Position numbers and translations under genes: made by a program
Assembly: GCF_001513955.1 (NCBI RefSeq)
Contig: NZ_KQ948148.1
Location: forward strand, 844,090-908,089
Direction: 5' to 3'
Source of the DNA: Streptomyces pseudovenezuelae
GTDB taxonomy: Bacteria > Actinomycetota > Actinomycetes > Streptomycetales > Streptomycetaceae
DNA length: 64,000 nt
In this document: piece by piece, positions 16,324 through 25,055 of the stretch
Layout: the number at the start of each line of letters is the position of its first letter
How positions within the stretch are numbered: position 1 is the first letter of the stretch
The notes under the pieces: generated by a model
Told to the model about the DNA's origin: nothing
Seen by the model: the letters and a program-made list of their open reading frames with translations, nothing else
Database searches by the model: none

Positions 16324-18408
16324 TCACAGCCCTTGGCGCGGGGTGTTCTCGTCGGACGACGTCACTTCGAGGATCGACAGAAGCGATGCCCGGACCTTTC
16401 GTTCCTTGCCATCCACGAACTCGATCCTCAGACGTACGCGGACGCCCTTGCGGAGCCGTTCCTCCACGCCCCTGTTTGCCGTCAGGACGGCGGGGACACT
16501 CCACGGCTCCAGGCGTACCCGCCACGTCTCCCCGCGTCGGCGAAGGACGACGCCGATTGCCTCGGTCCCCGTGCGCAGCTGCCGGACGGCCGCGTCTCCG
16601 GGATCGTCGGTCAGTCGTTTGACGGAGGCGAGGACCTCGCCGGTCACTGGATGGAATCCCGTCACCACGAGCTCCGAGCGGTCCCCTTGTTGCAGCGGGT
16701 ACTCACGAGCGTCCCCACCGCCGAAGAACCATCTGCCTTCCCAGGACAGTTCCGTGTTGAGGACAAGAGCCGTGAGCCCCGGTGGCAGCGGTTCCCGGCC
16801 CGGGGCCGGAGCGGCGGCCCAGTCCTGCAGATCGAATCGGATTCCGTTGTACAGCTTCTGTCGTACGCTGCCCACCATCCGGTCTCCGAGGCGGACGTCG
16901 CCTCGGACGGCGGCGCCGGGCAGTACCTCCGGTTCGGCCATCCTGAGCTTGATCTGCCGGTTGTTGGCGCCGATGCTCTGTACGACCACATCGATCTCGT
17001 CGCCCACGTCCAGTGGGTAGCTCCGGGCGCTGCGCAGCTTGAAATCCCAGCCGCTGACCGGAAGAAGGCGGTGGGTGTACAGCTTGCCCAGGAGCGGTTC
17101 GTACTCGGGCTGTGCGACTCCGGCCGCCTCGTTCAAAGACACCAGCACACCCTGTACGTCCTTGGCCACGACCTGGCCCCGGTAGCGCTGTCCGACCGTC
17201 AGGTTGCCTCGGCTCTGCAGCGCCCGTACCCGTCTGACCATCACGGCCTGGCTGTTCCGGTCGACCACATCGATCTTGACGAGGATCGCCCCGTTCAGCA
17301 GGGCTCCCAGTCCCTCGGGCGACAGCTTGGGGAACTCCGCCCTGCTCTGTGGGAGGAAGGCATGGATGGTGGGTTCGTCGACCAGGCGTACCACGTATCC
17401 GGTGGCGCCGCGGCTCACGGACAGGACCTGGGCCTGCATGGTCCGCTGGGTCTCCCGTGCCTCCTCGAGCCGATCGTAGAGATCCGAGCGTTCCCACTCC
17501 TCTGGCGGACGCTCCCCGTCGAATTGCGCCAGCCGCACCACGCGGCCGTCCAGGGTGATGATTTCCACGGCGTTCCGTCCGCACGCGACCGTGTGCACGG
17601 CGTGATCGACGTCGATCAGCTCCTCTCCCTGCGGCTGAGTTTCCGAGACGACCCGCACGGAGACCGGTGCGGTGGCCGGAACCCGGATGCCGATGCGCCG
17701 CTCGGTGGAGACCGGACCGACGAAGAGGTGTGAGCCGTCGCGCGCGATCCCCACGACGGTCTGCGGTACGAGCGCCATCGCGTCTCTGAAGAGGGACCGG
17801 TCGAAGGCGCCCTCCGGCCACGGGAGTTCAGGGTGCGGCAGTCCGACCGACCGGCACAGTTGGGCCAGCAACCACGCCGACGGACCGAGCAGTACCTCCC
17901 TGGGCAGCCGCATGAAGGCACCGGACGCCCATTCGAGTATCCGCAGCCTTCGCTGTCGTACGACGCTGTGCACGACGAGGGCGAGTTCCTCGTCGGCCAT
18001 CGTGGGGAAGTCCTCGGTGGTCACGTACGACCACACGATCCGTTCCTCGAGGCGCAGCAGCGGAGACAAGAAAGCCAGCCCCGGGGCCATGGCCTCCCGG
18101 AGCCCGGGCACGAGCACCGTCGACTCTCCCGGAACCGTCGCACGCAGCACTTCGCGCAGGACGGTCCGCGGTCGCAGGTGCAACGCAAAACCGTCGGAGG
18201 CCGAGCTCTCCACGATCCCGGACTCACAGAGCCGGGCCTCCAGTGCGAGGGTGCTGCGCGGCATCGCGTGCAGGCGCACATCGCGCAGCAGGGGAAACGG
18301 CACGAAGGGCGTCGTGCAGACCAGCGCGGCCAGTTGGGCCACTTCGGCCTCGTCGGCTCGGGGAAATCCGATCCGGGTCCTGACCGCCTCCGCGAACTGC
18401 TCGCTCAT
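16324..18408 (-). CDS. Large protein with S1/OB-fold-like repeats, partner in the MoxR-vWA operon
   Basis: This 694-residue protein has no family I can name with certainty. Residues 1-210 are helical and hydrophobic-rich, with a segment (EVAQLAALVCTTPFVPFPLL ... FALHLRP) recalling the helical part of SAV_2336-type Streptomyces proteins. The C-terminal ~370 residues contain about four S1-like beta-barrel units at roughly 324-395, 404-495, 500-600 and 620-690; the clearest is GQRYRGQVVAKDVQGVLVSL at 407-426. OB/S1 folds typically contact RNA or DNA, so it could be the sensor arm. Its ATG overlaps the previous stop as TGATG, fixing the start at 18408 and implying translational coupling with the vWA-like protein. 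Confidence 0.55.
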   Translation of the reverse strand: MSEQFAEAVRTRIGFPRADEAEVAQLAALVCTTPFVPFPLLRDVRLHAMPRSTLALEARLCESGIVESSASDGFALHLRPRTVLREVLRATVPGESTVLVPGLREAMAPGLAFLSPLLRLEERIVWSYVTTEDFPTMADEELALVVHSVVRQRRLRILEWASGAFMRLPREVLLGPSAWLLAQLCRSVGLPHPELPWPEGAFDRSLFRDAMALVPQTVVGIARDGSHLFVGPVSTERRIGIRVPATAPVSVRVVSETQPQGEELIDVDHAVHTVACGRNAVEIITLDGRVVRLAQFDGERPPEEWERSDLYDRLEEARETQRTMQAQVLSVSRGATGYVVRLVDEPTIHAFLPQSRAEFPKLSPEGLGALLNGAILVKIDVVDRNSQAVMVRRVRALQSRGNLTVGQRYRGQVVAKDVQGVLVSLNEAAGVAQPEYEPLLGKLYTHRLLPVSGWDFKLRSARSYPLDVGDEIDVVVQSIGANNRQIKLRMAEPEVLPGAAVRGDVRLGDRMVGSVRQKLYNGIRFDLQDWAAAPAPGREPLPPGLTALVLNTELSWEGRWFFGGGDAREYPLQQGDRSELVVTGFHPVTGEVLASVKRLTDDPGDAAVRQLRTGTEAIGVVLRRRGETWRVRLEPWSVPAVLTANRGVEERLRKGVRVRLRIEFVDGKERKVRASLLSILEVTSSDENTPRQGL

Positions 18409-19382
18409 CAGCTTCTGACCACCCAGTGCTCCGGGCGAAATCGTGCCCCGCTGCCTGGCAGGTCGCCGAACCAGACGGCACGGGCGTGGTGCCCGCGGCG
18501 GTTGAGAGCCGCCATGAGGTGATGAAACTCCAGCGCACGGCCGAGCGGGTCGGGCCCGTAGCCTCCCGAGACCAGAAGGACACAGGAGGCCCGTGAAGGA
18601 ACACGGTACGGCTGCCAGCGCCATACCGGCCCTGTTCCGCAGCCCTGGGCGACGCTGTGTTTGAAGGCCAGCAACTCCAGTCCGGGAACGGCGGCCAGCT
18701 GGACGACGTCGAGCAGGGCCCGCAGATCGAGTCCGAAGGGGCCGCCGTAGAGGCCGATGTCATGGACGACCTGGATGGGCAGCGCCACTTTCGAACGCGG
18801 CAGCACCGGCAAGTGCCGTACCACCTGGCCCTGTGCCAGCATACGGACCACCCTGTCCACGTCGATCCTGCGACCGGGGACCCGTCGCAGCAAGAGCCGG
18901 TGCATGCGCTCGCGGTCCCATGTCTGGACGTACCCGGTGATGCGTTCCACCGTCAGCGCGGCGCTCTCAACAGGTGTTTGGGGGTGCTCCAAAGACATGG
19001 CGCCGTTTTGACGTGTGTGCTCCGAGGACAGGACCGTGTCGCTTTCCAGAACGTACGGGATCACCCGTGACGGCGGTCTGTCGCCCGATGGGTCGCCGAG
19101 ACCCCAGAACCAGCGCAGCCCCTGGGAGCCGGGGTAGTCCCCGTCGGTGTGTTCGGACAGGTCGCCGGGGGGCGTCGACACCATGACGCGGCCGAAACCG
19201 CGGTCCCGGTCCTCGAAGTCGTCGAGGTCGTCCATGTCTTCCGGATCGCCCTCCGGTACGGCCTGCTCGTTCTCGCTCCCGGCGAGAGGTAACAGCTGGT
19301 AACCCAGGAGGCTCAGGGCGAATTCCAGGTCGACGATGTTGTCCCGGGCGGCAATGACTCGTACCGCGTCGGCGATGGTCAT
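18408..19382 (-). CDS. Divergent vWA-like protein, partner of the MoxR ATPase
   Basis: The protein has 324 residues. Residues 1-35 form a short helical head; 45-62 are an acidic linker (EGDPEDMDDLDDFEDRD). From ~195 the pattern resembles a von Willebrand A fold: a first strand IQVVHDIG (203-210) ending in Asp208, then a Gly/Pro loop, and a later strand ASCVLLVSGGYG (266-276) where vWA domains have VSDG. The canonical D-x-S-x-S metal site is not intact, so this would be a degenerate vWA. MoxR ATPases almost always act with vWA proteins, and this gene follows the MoxR gene by 31 bases. AAGGA lies upstream of ATG 19382. The fold assignment is inference; the operon position is plain. Confidence 0.55.
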   Translation of the reverse strand: MTIADAVRVIAARDNIVDLEFALSLLGYQLLPLAGSENEQAVPEGDPEDMDDLDDFEDRDRGFGRVMVSTPPGDLSEHTDGDYPGSQGLRWFWGLGDPSGDRPPSRVIPYVLESDTVLSSEHTRQNGAMSLEHPQTPVESAALTVERITGYVQTWDRERMHRLLLRRVPGRRIDVDRVVRMLAQGQVVRHLPVLPRSKVALPIQVVHDIGLYGGPFGLDLRALLDVVQLAAVPGLELLAFKHSVAQGCGTGPVWRWQPYRVPSRASCVLLVSGGYGPDPLGRALEFHHLMAALNRRGHHARAVWFGDLPGSGARFRPEHWVVRS

Positions 19383-19413
19383 GCCTCGTCCTTCCGCGTC
19401 GCACGAAGAGGGA

Positions 19414-20409
19414 TCACCATTGGGAGAAGGCGTTCCGGCGCATGATCGATTTCTCCACCACGAGTTTCTCGATCAGTTGCCACTCGGTGGAGTCGAGTTC
19501 GACGTCGAGCGTGATCAGGACTTCGACGAGGTCGAGGAACTCAGCGGTACTGGCGTGTGCGTGCTCACTGTTGTCGGCCTCGAAGCGGGGGGCCAGTTTC
19601 GCCACGCCGCTCATCAAAGCCTCGTCGGTCTCGAGCACAGGGAAGTGCAGACGGGCGATCTCCTTAAGACGATCCGCGTCGGGGCCGAGGATGGGCAGGA
19701 CCACGCAACGTCGGACAAAGGCTTCCGGGAGGTCACGTTCGTTGTTCGTGGTGATGATGATGAGGGGGCTTTCCTCCAGCTGGTCCGGCCCGTTTTCGAC
19801 CATGTCGTTGATCTCGGGGACGTAGAACCGCCTGCTGCCCAGAGGGACGAGCAGTCCGTTGCAGAAGGAGCTGTCCGCCTTGTCGATTTCGTCGATCAGC
19901 AGGACGGCGCCGTTTCTGGTCGCTTCGTACTCGCGTAGATGCCTCGGTGGGTTGGCCGGCCTCGTCTTCTCGCTGCCCGACCCTCGACGCCGGGCGGTAA
20001 CGGGGTTGAGGGACCACCACAGTGGACCCGGTTCCAGGTAGTTGGTGAAGACCGTTTCCTCGTCGGTGAGTTTGGAGAGCTGGGCGTCGTTCAACCGACG
20101 GATGGAGTCGACGCGCCACAGCAGGTCCTGGGAGTCCGAATCGTCGGTGACGACGAACTCGAAGTAGGAGAAGCCCAGACTGCGGGCCACGAAACTGGCG
20201 AGGCTCGATTTGCCGCAGCCGGGAGGCCCGGACAGGAGCAGGGGCCGGCCTGTGATGAGCGCGACTTGGACCGCGGTGCGGATCTGCGGGGTCGGCGCGT
20301 AGACGGAGCCGTCCCGCTGGTCGCCCTTGCGCGGGTTCGCGGGCCGTCCACTCGACATGTCGCGGACCAGTTGCAGAAGGCCGTCGAGGGATGAGGGCTC
20401 CTCAGTCAT
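19414..20409 (-). CDS. MoxR-type AAA+ ATPase
   Basis: This 331-residue AAA+ protein has Walker A GPPGCGKSS at 61-69, Walker B AVLLIDEIDKAD at 168-179, sensor-1 IIITTNNERDLPEAF at about 217-231 and the arginine pair RRC just after it. Such ATPases remodel partner proteins, usually through a vWA protein, as in MoxR-vWA chaperone pairs. ATG 20409 overlaps the end of TIR gene 1 by eight bases (ATGACTGA), fixing the start and implying coupled translation; a TTG at 20424 is less likely. The vWA-like gene follows. The ATPase family is clear; its role as an NTP-dependent switch controlling the TIR proteins is inferred from the operon. Confidence 0.88.
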   Translation of the reverse strand: MTEEPSSLDGLLQLVRDMSSGRPANPRKGDQRDGSVYAPTPQIRTAVQVALITGRPLLLSGPPGCGKSSLASFVARSLGFSYFEFVVTDDSDSQDLLWRVDSIRRLNDAQLSKLTDEETVFTNYLEPGPLWWSLNPVTARRRGSGSEKTRPANPPRHLREYEATRNGAVLLIDEIDKADSSFCNGLLVPLGSRRFYVPEINDMVENGPDQLEESPLIIITTNNERDLPEAFVRRCVVLPILGPDADRLKEIARLHFPVLETDEALMSGVAKLAPRFEADNSEHAHASTAEFLDLVEVLITLDVELDSTEWQLIEKLVVEKSIMRRNAFSQW

Positions 20410-21793
20410 CGCTGTCCACCTCAATCAGGTCATTGGCCAACTGGGCTGTGTCACTGACGTACTTGCGGGCTGCATCTTCCTTGGCCTGTGTGAATGATTC
20501 GTACGCTGGTTTGACGTTTCCCGCCTGCCACAGACGGTGACCGGTAGGCGCCAGGGCGACGATGACGATCCCACGATAAATCCGACGCAGTCCGTCCATG
20601 ACGGCTCGAGCCGTCGCCGGGTCCACCCCGTCACAGCGCAGCACGACGAAGGCCCCCTTCAAATCGTCGAGTTGGGCCGTCAGTTGTTCACGGGTGTAAT
20701 GGTGCGAGAGGTTCAGCTCGTCCCGCAGGGAGTGGTCGCAGCGCGTCACGAGTTCGTTGATCGGGTCCTCCCCGGTGATCTCCGGGATGGAACGCACCGG
20801 GTACTGGAAGTCGCCCATGGTGGCCCGCTCGGCCAGGGTCACGCCCAGGCGGATTGCGCGGGTCGGTAACCCGACCACATGGTCCGGCGCCGAAAGGCTG
20901 GTGGCCGCCATCACCGCCTGGGCCGCGTCCAGTTCGACCCACAGGGGCTGGACATGCGCAACCGCACGCTGGACCCGGTGCGGCTCCAGCTGCGGCACCA
21001 GTTCCTGTAGGGCCCGGTAGACCGGTCGCGGCCCGCAGGAGAGGAATGCGGCGGCCAGCGCTCGCGGCTTTCGACGCGTGGTCAGCCAGAGGTCGGGATC
21101 GACACCGATGGCCTTCGCCGCCCTGAGCAGCGCGTCTTCCGACGCCCCCGCGAGGTACGACGACACATTGTCGATCCAGCGCTGCGTGGGCGAGTCGGCC
21201 GTGTCGCAGCGTGTGACACTCCTGTCCAGTGCCTGGGCTATCTCGTCGGCTGTCGGTTCCACACTCGTGTCGTCGGTCTTCCCGGCCGTGGGGCGCAGCG
21301 GCAGCAGGGAGTCCAGGCGAAGGATGCGTCCCAGTTTGCTTGCGTTCACGTCGTTGTCCGTGACGTCGCCCAGCAGAACGGGCAGGATGTGGATGGGATC
21401 GCCCACCGTGCGACGGAAGTTGAGGATGGTCGCTTCGGCGAGGACGTACGAGGAGTCGAGGGCGTCCCGGTCGATCAGGATGACGGCGGCCCGGCAGCGG
21501 GCCAGTGCGTCGTAGATGAGGGTGTCGAAGCCTTCGCCCTCTTCAAGGTTCTTCTTGTCGAGCCACGCCTGGAAGCCGAGACGGGGCAGACCGGTGTCGA
21601 GGGTTGTCAGCAGGTTGATCAGGTAGTTCTTGCGGTGCTGGTGATCTCTGAGCGAGTCGTTCTCGCCGAGTTCCCGTTCCGTCCTGATCCTTGAGCTGTG
21701 GCTGAGGAAGACCAGACCCCGCTCTCCGAAGGATGATCCGGAGGGGTGCCCCTTGTCGTCCGTCTCGTCGGCGGGCAGTAAAGGGGCGCTCAT
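20402..21793 (-). CDS. TIR-domain protein 1, first gene of the MoxR/TIR/SLOG operon
   Basis: The 463-residue protein opens with a short disordered stretch, then a TIR domain at about 26-135: RGLVFLSHSS at 25-34, GFQAWLDKKNLEEGEGF at 73-89, and the helix SSYVLAEATI at 114-123. Glu120 sits where the NADase glutamate of TIR enzymes lies. The remaining ~320 residues are alpha/beta with no motif I recognise, ending in an acidic tail. It is the promoter-proximal gene. The ATG at 21793 is chosen because the protein reads naturally from there, but no convincing ribosome binding site precedes it; ATG 21859 would add 22 residues. TIR proteins of this kind are usually NAD+ cleaving effectors or signal producers in bacterial immunity. 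Confidence 0.8.
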   Translation of the reverse strand: MSAPLLPADETDDKGHPSGSSFGERGLVFLSHSSRIRTERELGENDSLRDHQHRKNYLINLLTTLDTGLPRLGFQAWLDKKNLEEGEGFDTLIYDALARCRAAVILIDRDALDSSYVLAEATILNFRRTVGDPIHILPVLLGDVTDNDVNASKLGRILRLDSLLPLRPTAGKTDDTSVEPTADEIAQALDRSVTRCDTADSPTQRWIDNVSSYLAGASEDALLRAAKAIGVDPDLWLTTRRKPRALAAAFLSCGPRPVYRALQELVPQLEPHRVQRAVAHVQPLWVELDAAQAVMAATSLSAPDHVVGLPTRAIRLGVTLAERATMGDFQYPVRSIPEITGEDPINELVTRCDHSLRDELNLSHHYTREQLTAQLDDLKGAFVVLRCDGVDPATARAVMDGLRRIYRGIVIVALAPTGHRLWQAGNVKPAYESFTQAKEDAARKYVSDTAQLANDLIEVDSDD

Positions 21794-21975
21794 ACGGTGC
21801 GCGGGCGAAGGAGGACGGCCGCCTGCCGCACCGCGTCCGGCCCAGGGACAAACCACCATCTGCTCACAGAAACCGCCCCCTCGCTCGTTCCCGACCTCGA
21901 TCAGGATAGGTCTTGGGAGCCCCCGATGTTGCTGATGTCCCTGGTCCGTGCGCAGTCACGGGGGAAACGCGCAAA

Positions 21976-22011
21976 GCCCGCACCGGATCGGCAAGCCGAT
22001 CGGGCGCGGGC
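21976..22011 (-). terminator. Terminator of tRNA-Glu
   Basis: GCCCGC...GATCGGC pairs with GCCGATC...GCGGGC with a few internal mismatches around an AAG loop. It is downstream of tRNA-Glu on the minus strand, followed by TTTGCGCG, and separates the tRNA from the island operon promoter. Confidence 0.75.
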
Positions 22012-22026
22012 ATACGGGTCTCTTGT

Positions 22027-22098
22027 GCCCCCAACGGGATTCGAACCCGTGCTACCGCCTTGAAAGGGCGGCGTCCTAGGCCGCTAGACGATGAGGGC
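22027..22098 (-). tRNA. tRNA-Glu (TTC)
   Basis: A 72-base cloverleaf on the minus strand has acceptor GCCCTCA pairing with TGGGGGC (one U-G wobble), anticodon loop CTTTCAA (anticodon TTC, Glu) and T loop TTCGAAT. It borders the accessory island on the right and shares the minus-strand orientation of the island operon. Confidence 0.94.
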
Positions 22099-22178
22099 TA
22101 TCGGCCCGCCTGGGCGCTTCTCAGCGCGTCGGGGACGTGAGAAGCATATGGGATGCCGGGAGGTATCGCCAAAACGGT

Positions 22179-23774
22179 TTAGGGGCTGCCCGTGGGCGAG
22201 GCGCTGGACGAGCCCGTGCGTGAACCGGTGGGGGAGGGGGTCGCTCCCGGCTGGTTGTCCTCGGGGAGGTGGCGGCTGACCTCCGCCGTGGTGAGTCCGA
22301 GGCCGCCGAGTTTGATCTCGTCCCAGGCCTGCAGGTGGCGGGTGTCGCGGTCCATGTAGAGGATCGAGGCCTCGATGGGGTCGGGGTACTTGCCCTCGAC
22401 GGCCCGCAGCCCGCTGCCGCCCGTGGAGCCCTCGACGCGCAGCCGGGTGCCCTTCTTCATGACCTCCATCTCCTGGTGGTGGAGGTGGCCCGACAGGATC
22501 ATCGGGACCTCGCCGTCGACCCGGCGGGCCGCCGAGGGTTCGTGGGCGATCGCGAGGTCGACCGGCGTGCCCGCGGCCCGCTGCGCGCGCAGCGCGGCGG
22601 CCAGGCGGTCGCCCGCCGCCTCCTGGGACTCGTCGGCGCCGGGGTTCGTGGAGCGGTCCGGGGTGAACTGGGGGTCGCCCATGCCGGCGAAGCGCAGCCC
22701 GGCGATCGTCTCGGCCTTGCCGTTGTCGAGGACGTGGACGCCCTTGAGGCCCTCCAGGTAGCGCTGGGTGGTGAGGGAGTCGTGGTTGCCGCGGACCCAG
22801 ACGTAGGGCGCGCCGAGGTCGGGGATCGGGTCGAGGAAGCCGTTCTCCGCCGCCGTGCCGTGGTCCATGGTGTCGCCGGAGTCGACGATCACGTCCACCT
22901 TGTACTGCTCCACCAGCGAGGCGATGATCTTCCAGCTCGCCGGGTTGAGATGGATGTCGGAGACGTGCAGGACCCGGATGGTGGTGGGGTCCGGCTGGTA
23001 GGCCGGGAGCGTGGACGTGACGTCGTAGAGCTTCGTCACGTTCGTCACCAGGCGGGCCAACTCCTTCTGGTAGACGTCGAACTCGGTGACGATGCTGCGC
23101 GCGTTGCCGACCAGGGAGGGGGCGGAGGAGAGCAGCCCCGAGAACCTGGGCTCCAGGACCGACTCCGGGTTCCAGGTGGCGTACGCCGTGCCGCCGCAGG
23201 CCGCCAGGAGGGTCAGGGCCAGTCCGCCGGCCGCGAGGGCCCGGCGGGGGCGGCGGTAGACCGCGAGGCCGAGTGTCGTGGCGCCCAGCACCACGGCCGC
23301 GCAGGAGCGCAGGGCGAGGTCGAGGGTGCCGTGCTCGACGTCCGTGGCGACCTCGTCCTGGAGCCCGGACAGGCGCTCGGGGTGGTCGACGAGGGCCTGG
23401 GAGCGCTCCGGGTCGAGCTGGTCGACGTTGACGTCGAGGCGGACCGGGGCCTGGTGGCTGTCCAGTTGGAGCGCGCCGAGCGGGGAGACGTTGATCTTCG
23501 TGCCGCCGGACAGGGACGGGCGCAGGGTCATCGTGGTGTTCATGGGGCCGACCGGGACCCGGACGTTGCCGACGATCAGCAGTCCGAGCCAGGCGCCCAT
23601 CAGGACGACGGCGACCAGGCCGAGGGCGCGGGCCCAGGGGTGCGGCGGATGGACGAGCTCGACGGACGGGTGGGAGCGGCGCCTGCCGTACTGGGAGGCG
23701 AGGGCTCGCGAGGGCTTTCGTACGGCGTTCAGGATGCTCCGGAGGTTCAGGACTGCGGCGGGGACGCGGGCCAT
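22179..23774 (-). CDS. Membrane-anchored metallophosphoesterase
   Basis: This 531-residue protein has two predicted membrane helices near residues 50-70 (ALGLVAVVLMGAWLGLLIV) and ~150-190. A calcineurin-type metallophosphoesterase domain follows with all metal motifs: HVSDIHLNP, DSGDTMDHG, RGNHDS, and the late GHLHHQEM. A Ser/Thr/Pro tail ends the protein. The catalytic part is probably outside the membrane given the helix count, but topology is uncertain and the substrate (phospholipid, nucleotide or teichoic-type) is unknown. The start at ATG 23774 avoids an implausible Ser-rich extension. It is divergent from the small zincin gene, with 85 bases between. Confidence 0.85.
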   Translation of the reverse strand: MARVPAAVLNLRSILNAVRKPSRALASQYGRRRSHPSVELVHPPHPWARALGLVAVVLMGAWLGLLIVGNVRVPVGPMNTTMTLRPSLSGGTKINVSPLGALQLDSHQAPVRLDVNVDQLDPERSQALVDHPERLSGLQDEVATDVEHGTLDLALRSCAAVVLGATTLGLAVYRRPRRALAAGGLALTLLAACGGTAYATWNPESVLEPRFSGLLSSAPSLVGNARSIVTEFDVYQKELARLVTNVTKLYDVTSTLPAYQPDPTTIRVLHVSDIHLNPASWKIIASLVEQYKVDVIVDSGDTMDHGTAAENGFLDPIPDLGAPYVWVRGNHDSLTTQRYLEGLKGVHVLDNGKAETIAGLRFAGMGDPQFTPDRSTNPGADESQEAAGDRLAAALRAQRAAGTPVDLAIAHEPSAARRVDGEVPMILSGHLHHQEMEVMKKGTRLRVEGSTGGSGLRAVEGKYPDPIEASILYMDRDTRHLQAWDEIKLGGLGLTTAEVSRHLPEDNQPGATPSPTGSRTGSSSASPTGSP

Positions 23775-23859
23775 TGGTCCCGTATGCCCAAGTCCGCCCG
23801 CGGATATGCGGGCGCGCTCCTCCCTCTCGTCCGACCGGGTCGTACCGGAGAATGGGTGT

Positions 23860-24210
23860 GTGCTGGAGATGACGCGCGAGGAGTTCGAGGAACTGGTGTC
23901 CGAGGCGCTGGACCGGATTCCGCCGGAGCTGACGCGGCTGATGGACAACGTCGCGGTGTTCGTCGAGGACGAACCGCCGAAGGACGACCCCGAGCTGCTC
24001 GGGCTGTACGAGGGCACGCCGCTGACCGACCGGGGCGAGTGGTACGCCGGGGTGCTGCCGGACCGCATCACGATCTACCGGGGGCCGACGCTGCGGATGT
24101 GCGAGACGCGCGAGGACGTCGTCGCGGAGACCGAGGTGACGGTCGTGCACGAGATCGCCCATCACTTCGGGATCGACGACGCGCGGCTGCACGCACTCGG
24201 GTACGGGTGA
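23860..24210 (+). CDS. Minimal zincin-like metallopeptidase family protein
   Basis: This 116-residue protein carries the zinc motif HEIAHHFGIDD at about 98-108 (HExxH plus a downstream Asp), and the N-terminal MTREEFEELVSEALDRIPPE typical of the small actinobacterial metallopeptidase (possible zincin) family. The domain is complete despite its size. Substrates are unknown. GTG 23860 has GGAG nine bases upstream; ATG 23869 is the alternative. It runs divergently from the phosphoesterase. Confidence 0.85.
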   Translation: MLEMTREEFEELVSEALDRIPPELTRLMDNVAVFVEDEPPKDDPELLGLYEGTPLTDRGEWYAGVLPDRITIYRGPTLRMCETREDVVAETEVTVVHEIAHHFGIDDARLHALGYG

Positions 24211-24300
24211 GGCCGTTTCGAACGGGGCGCGTGTCCTCTTGTGGGCGGCGGGAGTTGGGCAGGTTGACTCTTTGACGACCGCCCTCGGAGGTGGCTGCTC

Positions 24301-24822
24301 GTGCGCCCCTTGTACGTACCCGTCCGTCTGGCCGCCACGGTCATGGCCGTCGCCGCCACCGCGGGCTGCATGAGCGTGGGCGGGGACGACGGCGGCGGCG
24401 GCGCGAAGCCGTCGCACTCCGCCGGTGAGCGGGCCGGCGAGGCACCCGACGGGGGGTCCGCCGCCGCGGGCGGTTCCGTGGGGCTCGGCGGGACGGGCTC
24501 GGACGGCAAGCACGGCAAGCGGGGCAAGGGGAAGGACGGCAAGGGGTCCGCCTCGCCGTCGGCGTCCGCCTCGGCGGGAGCCGGCGCGTCGGCCTCGGCG
24601 GGGGCGAAGCCGGGGGGTTCGGTGCGGCCTGCGCCCTCGGCCACGCAGACCGATCCGGCGCCCACCCGTACGCCCGACCCGGAGCCGCCGGTGCCCAGCG
24701 AGCCGCCCGCGTCACCCACCCCGTCGCCGCCGCCCGCCGAGCCGTCCTCGTCCGCGCAGCCGGAGACGGGACCGCAGCTGAGCCAGCGGGAGCCGGCGCC
24801 CACGGCGGGGTCGCCGGTGTGA
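24301..24822 (+). CDS. Low-complexity lipoprotein
   Basis: A signal peptide (MRPLYVPVRLAATVMAVAAT) ends in the lipobox ATAGC with Cys23. The rest of the 173 residues is Gly/Ser/Ala/Pro-rich, with a basic KHGKRGKGKDGKG patch in the middle and a PPxPSEPP-like tail, so it is probably an extended, unstructured surface lipoprotein. I know no function. GTG 24301 starts it, with GGAGG about 10 bases upstream. The 230 bases before the helicase gene may contain that gene's long leader. Confidence 0.65.
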   Translation: MRPLYVPVRLAATVMAVAATAGCMSVGGDDGGGGAKPSHSAGERAGEAPDGGSAAAGGSVGLGGTGSDGKHGKRGKGKDGKGSASPSASASAGAGASASAGAKPGGSVRPAPSATQTDPAPTRTPDPEPPVPSEPPASPTPSPPPAEPSSSAQPETGPQLSQREPAPTAGSPV

Positions 24823-25055
24823 CGGCGAGAGGCCCCGAGTGACCTCGGATACATACGCGGGCATCGGTTTGCCTTCGGGGTCGATGGGTGCGTATGGTTA
24901 TAGATCGTTTGATCATTTGCCCGGCGCCAAAGCAGAAGAGCGCCGTGTGGCGCGTTCTCTCCCTTACCGTGGCTGACCGCATAGAGGCGGTCGTATTGCG
25001 AATCACGGAGTTGACGGGCGCGTGCCGACGAGACTCCGGAAGGTTTCGCATACGC

